A stretch of 64,000 nt of DNA from Halpernia humi (lineage in GTDB: Bacteria > Bacteroidota > Bacteroidia > Flavobacteriales > Weeksellaceae): NCBI RefSeq assembly GCF_900108025.1, contig NZ_FNUS01000007.1:62001-126000 (forward strand). Reading direction: 5' to 3'. Positions within the stretch are counted from its first letter, which is position 1. Every line of letters starts with the position of its first letter. The notes beneath the pieces were generated by a model that made no database searches, was not told where the DNA came from, and was given only the letters and a program-made list of their open reading frames with translations. Shown here one piece after another: positions 1-8,448 of this stretch. A program made the translations under genes and the position numbers.

Positions 1-482
1 TAAAAGTCACCATGTTGAGCGGCGACAAAAGTGCCGTCGTGGAAAAAGTAGCGAAAACTTTAGGCATTCAAAGTTATTTTGGAAGTCTTTTGCCGGAAGA
101 TAAAGTGGCAGAATTAAATAAAATTAAAGCAAAATCTGAAACTGTTGCTTTTGTCGGCGACGGCGTAAATGATGCGCCTGTTGTCGCGCTTTCTGATGTT
201 GGAATTGCGATGGGCGGTCTTGGAAGTGACGCCACGATTGAAACCGCAGATGTTGTAATTCAAGATGATAATCCCGCAAAAATTGCGATCGCAATAAAAA
301 TTGGGAAGGAAACTAAAAAAATTGTTTGGCAAAATATTTCATTGGCATTTGGCGTGAAATTTATTGTTTTAATTCTTGGCGCAGGTGGTTTAGCAACCAT
401 GTGGGAAGCGGTTTTCGCGGATGTTGGAGTTGCGCTTTTGGCGATTTTAAATGCGGTGAGGATTCAGCGGATGAAGTTTTGA
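1..482 (+). CDS. Heavy-metal P-type ATPase, C-terminal part (truncated by window edge)
   Basis: This is the end of a cation-pumping P1B-type ATPase of the inner membrane; the frame is open to the left edge, so the ATG at 12 is internal. The visible part holds the hinge motif GDGVNDAP of the phosphorylation domain and then two C-terminal membrane helices. The last helix contains FADVGVALLAILNA; an acidic residue at this place is typical of the Zn/Cd/Pb exporters (ZntA/CadA group). The metal specificity is inferred from that helix only, because the CPC helix lies outside the window. Confidence 0.88.
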   Translation, partial: KVTMLSGDKSAVVEKVAKTLGIQSYFGSLLPEDKVAELNKIKAKSETVAFVGDGVNDAPVVALSDVGIAMGGLGSDATIETADVVIQDDNPAKIAIAIKIGKETKKIVWQNISLAFGVKFIVLILGAGGLATMWEAVFADVGVALLAILNAVRIQRMKF

Positions 483-529
483 TTTGAGAATTTGAAAATG
501 AGTTAATTCAAAAATTTAAAAAATAGATA

Positions 530-716
530 ATTCCGTAGGAATAATATCTGTGTAGAATTAGCATTAAATTAAATTAAATCAATCATTCCATTGGGATGAA
601 ATCTTTTTGAATGATATTTTTATGGAAGTTTATTGCGAAAATAAAAGATTGTATTCCTACGGAATACTTTTTTTTGTGGTCTATTTTCTTCTACAAAGAT
701 ATAATTCCTACGGAAT
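530..716. repeat. Cluster of ATTCC-N3-GGAAT palindromes
   Basis: The gap after the ATPase holds ATTCCGTAGGAAT at 530-542, a variant (ATTCCATTGGGAT) at 585-597, and the reverse orientation ATTCCTACGGAAT at 653-665 and 704-716. The same 13-mer recurs as both arms of a long hairpin at 33125-33175, so this is a dispersed family. The rest of 483-1151 is AT-rich, with the inverted-repeat element and the GC-rich palindrome listed separately; I see no gene in it. Confidence 0.75.
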
Positions 717-722
717 TTTTAA

Positions 723-940
723 GAGCCTGTTTAAATTTCATTCAATAAATTTTTTATAGCCTTTTCTTAATTTTCTAAATTAAAATAAACTCTGTTTATT
801 CTTAAATTTAACATTAAGAATTTCAGTGAGTTAAGTTTATTCTGATTAAGCAATCAATAAATTGATTTTTATTAAGTTTTTTAAGCGAAAATGGCTTAAT
901 TCCTTAATGGTAAAAATAAATTATAAATTTAAACAGGCTC
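723..940. mobile_element. MITE-like element with terminal inverted repeats
   Basis: A 218-base AT-rich stretch begins GAGCCTGTTTAAATTT and ends with its exact reverse complement. It is bordered on both sides by TAA (720-722 and 941-943), which would be a 3-base target duplication. It contains no open frame of note. The size, perfect termini and short duplication fit a non-autonomous transposable element. A TNA target is known for some IS5-family groups, but that link is only an inference. Confidence 0.6.
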
Positions 941-1003
941 TAAGAATATCTTTGAAAATTTGTAGCTTTTCAATTTAATATACTTTTTATTTCTGCGAAA
1001 ATT

Positions 1004-1067
1004 GCGCCCCGACTTGAGTGGAGCTCTCCGCCGCGGCGGAAGCGGGAACGGAAGGCGGAAAAGGCGC
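1004..1067. repeat. GC-rich palindromic repeat, copy A
   Basis: This 64-base GC-rich island lies in AT-rich DNA 84 bases before the DPP11 start. It has a terminal stem GCGCC/GGCGC, a conserved arm CCCCGACTTGAGTG, an internal perfect palindrome TCCGCCGCGGCGGA (1027-1040) and a second conserved arm GGAACGGAAGGCGGAAA. Copy B at 26531-26594 differs at one base. Copies C (10321) and D (38785) share both arms in reverse orientation. It lengthens the downstream open frame artificially. Confidence 0.85.
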
Positions 1068-1151
1068 CCAAAAAATTTCTTTAAAAATTCAAAATCTGTC
1101 TATTTTAGAGATTGTTTTAATTTTCTTATTTTAGAGCCAATAAAATTTAAT

Positions 1152-3287
1152 ATGAAGAAACAGATAATTATAGCAGCAGTTTTTTTGAATTCTGCTTTTG
1201 CATTTGCGCAACAATACGGTGGAATGTGGATTCCGACAGAAGTGAACGAAACTGAAATGAAATCTTTAGGAATGAAAATTTCCGCCAAAGATATTTGGAG
1301 TACCGATAAACCTTCGATAAAAGATGCCGTTGTACAGTTTAACGGCGGTTGCACAGCAGAAATAATTTCGCCAAACGGTTTGCTTTTAACCAATCACCAT
1401 TGCGGTTTTAGTCAAATACAGTCGCATTCTACGGTCGAAAATGATTATTTATCTGACGGATTTTGGGCTAAAGACATGAAATCTGAACTTTCTAATCCGG
1501 GTGTAACGGTCGATTTTATCACTGATATTAAGGATGTTACGCCACAAATATTAGCAAATACTCAAAATTTAGGAGAAAAAGAAAGTGCCGCAATGATTAA
1601 AACTAATATTGCAGCAACAATCCAGAGTTTCAAAACTAATCCTTACCAAAAACTGGTAATAAAGCCGATGTATGCAGGAAATAAATATTATGCCTTCGTT
1701 ATAGAAACTTTTAAAGACATTAGATTGGTTGGTGCGCCACCTCAAAGTATTGGTAAATTTGGTTCTGATACGGACAATTGGGTTTGGCCGAGACATACCG
1801 GAGATTTTTCTATGTTTAGAATTTATGCAGATAAAAATAATAATCCAGCTGAATATTCGCCAGATAATGTGCCTTACAAACCGAAATATTTTCTACCGAT
1901 TTCTTTAAAAGACAAAAAAGAAAATGATTTCACTTTTGTATTCGGATTTCCAGGAAGAACCAATGAATATTTGCCTTCTATTGCGATAGAAAAAGTTATT
2001 AATGACATAGATCCTGCAAAAATAAAAGTGCGAGAAATTGCCCTTAATACTTTAGATAAAAAAATGCGCAATGATAACGAAACACGTTTGAAATATGCTG
2101 CAAAATACGCTTCAGTCGCTAATTATTGGAAAAAATGGATTGGCGAAGTGGAAGGTTTAAAAAAATCTAACGCTGTGCAAAAAAAGCTAGATTATGAAAG
2201 TGCTTTAGAACAAAAAAATCCAGATATTAAAAACACGATTTCTAAATTTAATACTTTATATAATGAACAAGCGCCTTTTGCTTTAAACAACGCTTATTAC
2301 GGAGAAGTGGTGAGAAATGCAGAAACTTTGAGATTGGCCAATTACTACATTAATTATGTAAACGCAAAAGAAAGTGGAAAAATAACACCTGAAGCAGAAA
2401 ATCGTTTTGCAGAAATACTTTCAAATTTTTATAAGGATTACGATGGCGCTTTGGATGCAAAAGTAACCGCAGAATTATTAGCTTTGTATCAGCAGAAAAC
2501 GCCTGCAGAATTTTTACCAAATAATTTTAGCCAATTTAGCGACGTTAATAAAAATTACACAACCGTAGAAAATTGGTCGAAAAATTCATTGATTTCTGGA
2601 CGTGGTAATTTGAATGGAAAAATGGCAACTACAAATGTAAAAGCATTATTAGATGACGCCGATTTTGTAGATTCTATTAAAAAAGATCCTTTTTATATTT
2701 TAGCAAATGACTTGAAAGAAAGTTATATGTCGAAAGTTGATGGAAAATTCAATGACTATCAAACGCAGATTGATGCGCTTCAAAAAACCTATATGGCACA
2801 ATTGATGGCGACCGATAAAGAGCGAAAATTTTTCCCTGATGCAAACTCTACTTTGCGCGTCACTTACGGACAAGTGAAAGGTTCAAACCCACGAGATGCT
2901 GTTTATTATGGCTATCAAACGCATTTGGCAGGTGTTATGGAAAAATATGTGCCGGGAGATTATGAGTTTAATGTACCGAAAAAACTGATTAATCTTTACG
3001 ATAAAAAAGATTACGGCATTTATAAAGATGCAACGGGCGATGTTCCTGTAAATTTTACTGCAACCAACCACACAACAGGCGGAAATTCTGGCAGCCCAAC
3101 ATTGGATGCTTATGGAAACTTAATTGGTCTAAACTTCGACAGACAATGGGAAGGAACGATGAGCGACATCAATTATGACCCAAAATTATGCAGAAATATT
3201 ATGGTTGATACCAAATATGTGCTTTTCATTATCGACAAATATGCGGATGCAAAATGGCTTTTAAATGAAATGAAGATTGTGAAGTAA
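1152..3287 (+). CDS. dpp11: Dipeptidyl peptidase 11, S46 family serine peptidase
   Basis: This is a periplasmic exopeptidase that removes dipeptides from peptide N-termini. The 711-residue protein starts with a signal peptide (cut probably after AFAFA). It has TNHHCG (catalytic His near 83) and GNSGSP (catalytic Ser 646). The residue 18 after the serine is Arg (NFDRQWEG); this is the Arg that gives Porphyromonas DPP11 its Asp/Glu preference, where DPP7 has Gly. The ATG at 1152 is chosen because it gives the signal peptide; the open frame extends upstream only through a repeat. It is transcribed alone and is followed by a terminator. Specificity is inferred from the Arg. Confidence 0.93.
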   Translation: MKKQIIIAAVFLNSAFAFAQQYGGMWIPTEVNETEMKSLGMKISAKDIWSTDKPSIKDAVVQFNGGCTAEIISPNGLLLTNHHCGFSQIQSHSTVENDYLSDGFWAKDMKSELSNPGVTVDFITDIKDVTPQILANTQNLGEKESAAMIKTNIAATIQSFKTNPYQKLVIKPMYAGNKYYAFVIETFKDIRLVGAPPQSIGKFGSDTDNWVWPRHTGDFSMFRIYADKNNNPAEYSPDNVPYKPKYFLPISLKDKKENDFTFVFGFPGRTNEYLPSIAIEKVINDIDPAKIKVREIALNTLDKKMRNDNETRLKYAAKYASVANYWKKWIGEVEGLKKSNAVQKKLDYESALEQKNPDIKNTISKFNTLYNEQAPFALNNAYYGEVVRNAETLRLANYYINYVNAKESGKITPEAENRFAEILSNFYKDYDGALDAKVTAELLALYQQKTPAEFLPNNFSQFSDVNKNYTTVENWSKNSLISGRGNLNGKMATTNVKALLDDADFVDSIKKDPFYILANDLKESYMSKVDGKFNDYQTQIDALQKTYMAQLMATDKERKFFPDANSTLRVTYGQVKGSNPRDAVYYGYQTHLAGVMEKYVPGDYEFNVPKKLINLYDKKDYGIYKDATGDVPVNFTATNHTTGGNSGSPTLDAYGNLIGLNFDRQWEGTMSDINYDPKLCRNIMVDTKYVLFIIDKYADAKWLLNEMKIVK

Positions 3288-3309
3288 AAGACTTTACAAT
3301 AGTTTTAGG

Positions 3310-3342
3310 CCGTTTCAAATTTAATTTTGAAGCGGTTTTTTT
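3310..3342 (+). terminator. Rho-independent terminator after dpp11
   Basis: The stem CCGTTTCAAA/TTTGAAGCGG (one G-T pair, six-base loop) is followed by a run of T. Nearly the same stem appears at 14364-14395 downstream of ndk. Confidence 0.8.
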
Positions 3343-3372
3343 GTTAAATGCTCAATCTATAAATACTAAAAA

Positions 3373-3398
3373 AAAATGCGCCAAAAGACGCACTTTTT
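3373..3398 (-). terminator. Probable terminator of the isomerase gene
   Basis: On the minus strand a short stem TGCG/CGCA with an eight-base loop is followed by eight T, just after the isomerase stop codon. The stem is short, so this is moderate evidence. Confidence 0.5.
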
Positions 3399-3417
3399 TA
3401 ATAATTTTTTGCTTTGT

Positions 3418-4512
3418 TTAAGGTACTTTTACCAATTCTACATCAAAAACCAACCAGGCATTTGGCGGAATTACGCCACCTGCTCCTCTCGCTCCGTAGC
3501 CTAATTCTGACGGAATCAATAAGGTTGCTGTTTCGCCTTCTTTCAGAAGCATAATTCCTTCATCCCAACCTTTTATCACTTGGCCAACGCCTACATTAAA
3601 TTCTATTGGTTCGCCACGTTTGAAGGAAGAATCGAATTCAGTTCCATCTACTAATTTCCCTGCGTAATGCACAGAAACTTTGTCGCCCGCTTTTGGCGCT
3701 TTACCATCGGTTGTTTTTGTAATTTTATAATACAAACCCGAATCTGTTTTTTGCATTCCCGCTTTTAAGTCTTCTACCATTTTCGCTTGTTTTGCTTTAA
3801 ATTCTTCTTCTTTTTTCTTCTTTTCTGCTTCTGCTTTGGCTAAATAAATTTTGTTATTTTCTTCGATTTTAGATTTCCCTTCTTCAAAAATTTTCGCCGC
3901 ATCATAATGCTTGTATTCTTTGCCTTTTGTGATGATAGAAACTTTTTCTAAAACTACAGGCACCACAGGTTTATCTTGTGGACCTTTTTGCACATTTGCA
4001 ATAGAATCTATAGTTGCTTCACCCTTGATCACGTGTCCGAAAATAGTGTGTTTTCCATCTAACCAATGCGTTGGAACTTCGGTTATAAAAAATTGCGAAC
4101 CATTGGTATTTGGGCCAGAATTCGCCATAGAAAGCGTGCCTTTTGCGCTGTGTTGCAAATCATTTTTTTCATCCGCAAATTTGTAACCCGGATCGCCCAT
4201 TCCAGTTCCTTGTGGGTCGCCTCCTTGTATCATAAAATCTTTTATAACACGATGAAAAATAGTGCCATCATAAAAAGGTACACCTTTCTTTTTGGCTTTA
4301 TTCTCGATTTTTCCTTCTGCTAAACCTACAAAATTTGCAACCGTCACTGGCGATTTTTCATCCTCCAATTTTACGAGCATTTCGCCTTTTGAAGTTTTAA
4401 GATTTGCGTAGATACCGTCTGCGAGTCCGTTGTAAGTGTCTTTGTCTATGTCCAATGTTTTACAGTTTATAAGTGTTAATAATAATATTGCGTAGCTAAA
4501 TAATTTTTTCAT
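3418..4512 (-). CDS. Lipoprotein peptidyl-prolyl isomerase, cyclophilin-FKBP fusion
   Basis: This predicted membrane-anchored folding catalyst carries two unrelated isomerase domains. Residues 1-17 form a lipoprotein signal (LTLINC). Residues about 30-195 are a cyclophilin domain (FHRVIKDFMIQGGDPQGTG, GSQFFIT). A charged Lys/Glu-rich helix, about 200-250, acts as linker. Residues about 255-364 are an FKBP domain (VHYAGKLVDGTEFDSS, IPPNAWLVFDVEL). Its neighbour 4564-5073 encodes a second FKBP-like lipoprotein. Such double isomerases occur in flavobacteria; the substrates cannot be told from sequence. Confidence 0.9.
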   Translation of the reverse strand: MKKLFSYAILLLTLINCKTLDIDKDTYNGLADGIYANLKTSKGEMLVKLEDEKSPVTVANFVGLAEGKIENKAKKKGVPFYDGTIFHRVIKDFMIQGGDPQGTGMGDPGYKFADEKNDLQHSAKGTLSMANSGPNTNGSQFFITEVPTHWLDGKHTIFGHVIKGEATIDSIANVQKGPQDKPVVPVVLEKVSIITKGKEYKHYDAAKIFEEGKSKIEENNKIYLAKAEAEKKKKEEEFKAKQAKMVEDLKAGMQKTDSGLYYKITKTTDGKAPKAGDKVSVHYAGKLVDGTEFDSSFKRGEPIEFNVGVGQVIKGWDEGIMLLKEGETATLLIPSELGYGARGAGGVIPPNAWLVFDVELVKVP

Positions 4513-4563
4513 TTTTGATTATTTTGAAACCTTTTAAAAATCCGGAATTGTTTATAATTTTAT

Positions 4564-5073
4564 TTAAAAAACTTTTATTTTAATGATGAGCGGCAAATCA
4601 TTTGATATTTTATTATTGTCGCCATACGTGCCAAATGCCAACCCAGAAGGCACTAAAAGCGTTGCCTCTTCGCCAGATTTCAGATAATGAACTGCATTTT
4701 CAACTGCTTTTAAATCTGAAAACTTTCCCAATTTCACTTCTTTTTTAACGACAGGTTGCGGATAAATTTTTGCTTCATCAAAATCATATAAATCATATTG
4801 ATAACTTACAGTTGTTCCATCCACTTTCTTCGGCGATTTTAGAAGATCTTCTTTGTTTACCCAATAATTCATCGCCATTGGATAAAATTTTTCATCCTGA
4901 TTTTTGATCCACTCTTTTATTTGCGCGCGTTCATTTTCATTTAAACTGCGGCTTCTATTGCGCGAGATTTCTAAATCTTTTTGACTTAATTGCCCACCGA
5001 CAGGCGGATGAACCTGTGTATTTTTGGAACAGGAAACAATGCAAAAAAACGAAAGTAAAAAAATATTTTTCAT
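4564..5073 (-). CDS. FKBP-type lipoprotein isomerase, GldI-like
   Basis: This 169-residue lipoprotein (signal ending CIVSC) has a C-terminal FKBP fold (AVHYLKSGEEATLLVPSGLAFG, then a final hydrophobic strand). It resembles GldI, a folding lipoprotein linked to gliding motility in Flavobacterium. The ATG at 5073 is preferred to an upstream TTG because it starts directly with MKN plus the hydrophobic segment. It is probably co-transcribed with the fusion isomerase 50 bases downstream. Whether this strain glides is not shown, so the GldI role is a guess by similarity. Confidence 0.78.
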   Translation of the reverse strand: MKNIFLLSFFCIVSCSKNTQVHPPVGGQLSQKDLEISRNRSRSLNENERAQIKEWIKNQDEKFYPMAMNYWVNKEDLLKSPKKVDGTTVSYQYDLYDFDEAKIYPQPVVKKEVKLGKFSDLKAVENAVHYLKSGEEATLLVPSGLAFGTYGDNNKISNDLPLIIKIKVF

Positions 5074-5119
5074 AAAAAACTTGTGCAAAATTAATCATTT
5101 TAGTTCAAAATAAATAAAG

Positions 5120-5146
5120 AAAAAACCGCAAAATTTTCGCGGCTTT
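5120..5146 (-). terminator. Terminator after ilvE
   Basis: On the minus strand a CCGC/GCGG stem with an A/T loop is followed by a T run, about 25 bases after the ilvE stop codon. Confidence 0.6.
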
Positions 5147-5170
5147 TACTTTTATATCTAATATTAGAAA

Positions 5171-6244
5171 TTATGCTTTTTCCAATATTTTTCTTTCCAC
5201 TTTAAATCTCCACCCAAATGGATCTTCAGCTTTATTGGTTTGAATATCAGTTAAATCCTTTTTTAAAGATAATGCAAAACTTTCTTCATCCGACAAAACA
5301 GGCAAAGTTAAAAGCCGATCTTGATAACCTAAAGATTTGAAAACACTAGTAACAACAGCAGTTCCAACTCCCCAAACTTCTTTTAAAGTACCATTATCAA
5401 ACGCCTCAACAACGTCCTTCACTCTTACATCACCAATAACCACTTCAATGCCGCGTTTTTCGGCTAATTTTATAAAACTATCTCTTGTAACGCCATCTAA
5501 AATTTTATCTGAAGTTTTTGGCGTGTAAATGGTGTCGTTTATTCTTACAAAAACGTTCATGGTTCCACTTTCTTCGAAATATTCGTGCGCGATATCATCT
5601 GTCCAAATCACTTGCTCAAAACCCTCTTCATTTGCTAATTTTGTTGGATAAAAAGAAGCCGCGTAATTTCCTGCTGCCTTTGCAAAACCCACTCCACCGT
5701 TTGCTGCGCGTGAATAATGATCTGAAATTTTTACTGAAACCGGTTCGGCATAATAACTTTTTGCTGGCGTTGCGACAATAGCAAACATGTATTTATTAGA
5801 AATCCTAGCTTTCAAAACTTCTTCCGTTGCAAATATCACTGGTCTAATATATAAAGACATTCCCTCACCCTTTGGAATCCAATCACGATCTAGATCTATC
5901 AATGTTTTTAAACCTTCCATAAAAATATCTTTTGGAATTTCTGGCATCGCCAATCTTGAAGTTGACTTATTTATCCTAGAAAAATTTTTTTCAGGACGAA
6001 ATAGAAAAACATCATCATTTTCATCTTTATAGGCTTTCATACCTTCAAAACAGGCTTGCCCATAATTGACGCCCATCATTGCGGGTGAAAAACCTATTGG
6101 CCCATAAGGCATGATTTTTGGCTCGCCCCATTTCCCGTCTTCATATTCGCAGATAAACATGTGATCTATAAAAGTATTTCCAAAAGAAAAATTTTCAAGG
6201 TCAAAATTAGATATTCTTGGATTTGCAGATTTTTGAATTATCAT
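5171..6244 (-). CDS. ilvE: Branched-chain amino acid aminotransferase
   Basis: This PLP enzyme (fold type IV) exchanges the amino group between Leu/Ile/Val and 2-oxoglutarate, the last step of their synthesis and the first of their breakdown. The 357 residues are the normal length of the longer BCAT type. The expected PLP lysine is K189 in FAKAAGNYAAS, and the early motif YGQACFEGMKAY is typical. It stands alone, divergent from mnmD, with a TATATTTG box upstream. Confidence 0.95.
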   Translation of the reverse strand: MIIQKSANPRISNFDLENFSFGNTFIDHMFICEYEDGKWGEPKIMPYGPIGFSPAMMGVNYGQACFEGMKAYKDENDDVFLFRPEKNFSRINKSTSRLAMPEIPKDIFMEGLKTLIDLDRDWIPKGEGMSLYIRPVIFATEEVLKARISNKYMFAIVATPAKSYYAEPVSVKISDHYSRAANGGVGFAKAAGNYAASFYPTKLANEEGFEQVIWTDDIAHEYFEESGTMNVFVRINDTIYTPKTSDKILDGVTRDSFIKLAEKRGIEVVIGDVRVKDVVEAFDNGTLKEVWGVGTAVVTSVFKSLGYQDRLLTLPVLSDEESFALSLKKDLTDIQTNKAEDPFGWRFKVERKILEKA

Positions 6245-6268
6245 TTTAATTATTATTTCGTTGTCTTA

Positions 6269-6276
6269 CAAATATA
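6269..6276 (-). promoter_or_regulatory. ilvE promoter -7 box
   Basis: On the minus strand TATATTTG matches the Bacteroidota -7 consensus TAnnTTTG, 25 bases before the ilvE start. I do not see a clear -33 TTG. Confidence 0.55.
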
Positions 6277-6327
6277 ATATAATTTTTTATATGTGGAAAT
6301 TTAAGTTTAAATTTGAAAAAAAAGACA

Positions 6328-7017
6328 ATGCAAAGAGAAATCATTAGCACCAAAGATGGTTCTAAAACATTATATATCAAAGAATTAAATGAATCCTACC
6401 ATTCTACACATGGTGCAATTTTAGAAGCAAAACATGTCTTTATCAAAAATGGATTAAATAAAGTAAATAATTATGAAATTAATATTTTAGAACTCGGTTT
6501 TGGGACAGGTCTGAATCTTTTGGTTACGATTGATGAATTTTTGAAAACTGACAAAAATCATATCATCAACTATTATACTGTGGAAAAATATCCCGTAAAC
6601 GAAAGCGAAGTGCAAAATTTAGCCTATTACAAACTTTTTGAAGAAGAAAAATTAGAGGAAATATTCCAAAAAAGCCATGCTTGTGAATGGGATAAATTGG
6701 TTGAAATATCGCCTAATTTCTTTTTTAAAAAAATAGAAAAAGATTTTCATTGCTTAGAATCTATTGATCTTCCGAAGATTAATTTGGTCTATTTTGATTG
6801 CTTTGGCGCAAGAGTGCAACCCGATTTGTGGGAAATAGATTTATTAAAAAAAATTAAAGAAAAAATGTCTCCCAATGGTTTAATAACAACGTACTCTTCT
6901 AAAGGCACATTTCGCCGTGCTTTGCAAGAAATAAATTTTAAAGTAGAAAAATTAAAAGGCCCACCCGGAAAACGTGAAATGATAAACGCAGTTTTGCAAT
7001 CGGAAGATTTTTCTTAA
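6328..7017 (+). CDS. mnmD: tRNA 5-methylaminomethyl-2-thiouridine methyltransferase, MnmD-like
   Basis: This is a SAM-dependent methyltransferase of the MnmC N-terminal family as a stand-alone protein. It makes the last methylation of mnm5s2U at wobble position 34 of tRNA. The 229 residues include YHSTHGAILEAKHVFI and the SAM motif ILELGFGTGLNLL. The C-terminal FAD domain of the bifunctional E. coli MnmC is absent, as is usual outside Proteobacteria. The ATG at 6328 is chosen over a TTG 15 bases upstream. It is followed at 23 bases by a Nudix gene. Confidence 0.9.
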   Translation: MQREIISTKDGSKTLYIKELNESYHSTHGAILEAKHVFIKNGLNKVNNYEINILELGFGTGLNLLVTIDEFLKTDKNHIINYYTVEKYPVNESEVQNLAYYKLFEEEKLEEIFQKSHACEWDKLVEISPNFFFKKIEKDFHCLESIDLPKINLVYFDCFGARVQPDLWEIDLLKKIKEKMSPNGLITTYSSKGTFRRALQEINFKVEKLKGPPGKREMINAVLQSEDFS

Positions 7018-7039
7018 TTTTAAATTTTAGAAATTAAAT

Positions 7040-7456
7040 ATGATTGATAATTTTAATATCAGAGTGTACGCTTGTATTGTAAAAGATAAAAAAGTTTTGG
7101 TTCTACACGAAGAGTACGCTGGCGATTTTTTAATTAAATTCCCAGGTGGTGGTTTAGAATATGGCGAAAGCGTGACGGACTGTCTTCATCGAGAATTTTT
7201 AGAAGAACTCAATGTTAAAATAAAAAATATAAAGCATTTCTACACGCAAGAAGATTTTGTAGTTTCTAGGTTTAGGCCAAACGAGCAATTGATGACTTTA
7301 TATTATTTAGCAGAAATTGTGGATGAAAGTGAATTCCTAATCATTGATCCTTGCATTGAAAAAACTGAATGGCTCCCGCTTCAAACTGAAGTAGAGCCAT
7401 TAAAATTACCAGTAGATAAAATTGTTTTCAGAAAATTGCAAGAGGCTTTTCTATAA
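7040..7456 (+). CDS. Nudix hydrolase
   Basis: This 138-residue protein of the Nudix family cleaves a nucleoside diphosphate linked to another group. The full Nudix box is present from about residue 37 (GGLEYGESV, then REFLEELN), with the metal-binding glutamates intact. The substrate cannot be read from the sequence. It is probably co-transcribed with mnmD and is convergent with the nuclease gene five bases on. Confidence 0.9.
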   Translation: MIDNFNIRVYACIVKDKKVLVLHEEYAGDFLIKFPGGGLEYGESVTDCLHREFLEELNVKIKNIKHFYTQEDFVVSRFRPNEQLMTLYYLAEIVDESEFLIIDPCIEKTEWLPLQTEVEPLKLPVDKIVFRKLQEAFL

Positions 7457-7460
7457 TTTT

Positions 7461-8249
7461 TTACAAAATATCGTTTAAAACTTTTGCTAATCTCAAACCG
7501 CCATAAAGAAGTTGTCGCTCCAAAAGTGCTTCAAATTTATAATCGTAATCGTAGGCATAACTTTTTCCTGCTTCAGAATTGGCGTAGATTCGGTTGGCTT
7601 GCAAATGGCTATCGTACAACCAATCTTCCAAAGTTCCGTCTTGTATTTGTTTTACCTCATCAGGAGATTTCACATCTAAAACGCGGGCAAATTCTGTGTA
7701 ACTGTATTGCGTAAAATCAATTAATTTAGAGTCCCACAAGGCGTGCAAATTAGTATCTTGTCCAAAGAATTTTAGTTTAATTCTATTGCCGCCCAAATCT
7801 TCGTAGCGCCCTGTGTGCATTGGCTGCGCAAGATCGCCCACTAAATGAATTAAAAAATAAAGAGCAATTCGTTTATCTTTTATAGCGGTGTTTGGATCCT
7901 TAATTTGTGCTTCCAAAATGGGGATTTGAGTATATAAATTTGGCCCTTTTTGGCTTTTTATAGCGGCTTCAAAATCTTGAAAATTATTCTGTTTATCTAT
8001 GTTGATATAATGCCACGCGGAAGTAGATTTCCACACTCCAGTGGTATCAGACTTTATAAAATCTGGCCAATTCGCCCAATAAGCCATCGGCTCATCTCCT
8101 AAAAGTTTCTTTAAATGGCGTTTTGCTTTTGCGGTTAAATGATTTTGCGCAATTTGTGCAACCACTCTATGCCCTGTTGTTCCCCAAGAATAACCAAAAT
8201 TATAGGCTAAAAGGAAAGTAAATACAAAGGCGAGTTTTAAATGTTTCAT
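7461..8249 (-). CDS. S1/P1 family zinc nuclease, secreted
   Basis: This is a predicted secreted single-strand nuclease and 3'-nucleotidase with a tri-zinc centre. A signal peptide ends before WGTTGHRVV; the Trp that becomes N-terminal ligates zinc in this family. Other expected ligands are in the WP-D, HLVGDLAQPMH and NLHALWDSKLI motifs. The 262 residues are normal for the family. A good TAAATTTG box lies upstream. Confidence 0.92.
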   Translation of the reverse strand: MKHLKLAFVFTFLLAYNFGYSWGTTGHRVVAQIAQNHLTAKAKRHLKKLLGDEPMAYWANWPDFIKSDTTGVWKSTSAWHYINIDKQNNFQDFEAAIKSQKGPNLYTQIPILEAQIKDPNTAIKDKRIALYFLIHLVGDLAQPMHTGRYEDLGGNRIKLKFFGQDTNLHALWDSKLIDFTQYSYTEFARVLDVKSPDEVKQIQDGTLEDWLYDSHLQANRIYANSEAGKSYAYDYDYKFEALLERQLLYGGLRLAKVLNDIL

Positions 8250-8278
8250 GTGTGAAATTATATTAAATTTTTAAAGTT

Positions 8279-8286
8279 CAAATTTA
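8279..8286 (-). promoter_or_regulatory. Nuclease gene promoter -7 box
   Basis: TAAATTTG on the minus strand lies 30 bases before the nuclease start and matches TAnnTTTG. The rest of 8250-8448 is AT-rich; the only other pattern I see is ATTTAGGT and its complement about 36 bases apart. Confidence 0.5.
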
Positions 8287-8448
8287 TTAATTTATCACCA
8301 CAAATCATTTCTTTTAAAGATATCTTTTATAAAAATTTAGGTTTCGGTTTTAGCATTGAAAATTGAAATTTTATACCTAAATCTTTCAAAAGTTTTTTTC
8401 TTTTAATATCTACTTTTTTTAAAGATACTTAAAGATAAGTTTTAAAAT

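Noticed and set aside
1002-1151. Extended N-terminus of the DPP11 open frame
   Set aside because: The extra 50 residues are encoded by repeat copy A and spacer; the ATG at 1152 directly gives a normal signal peptide.
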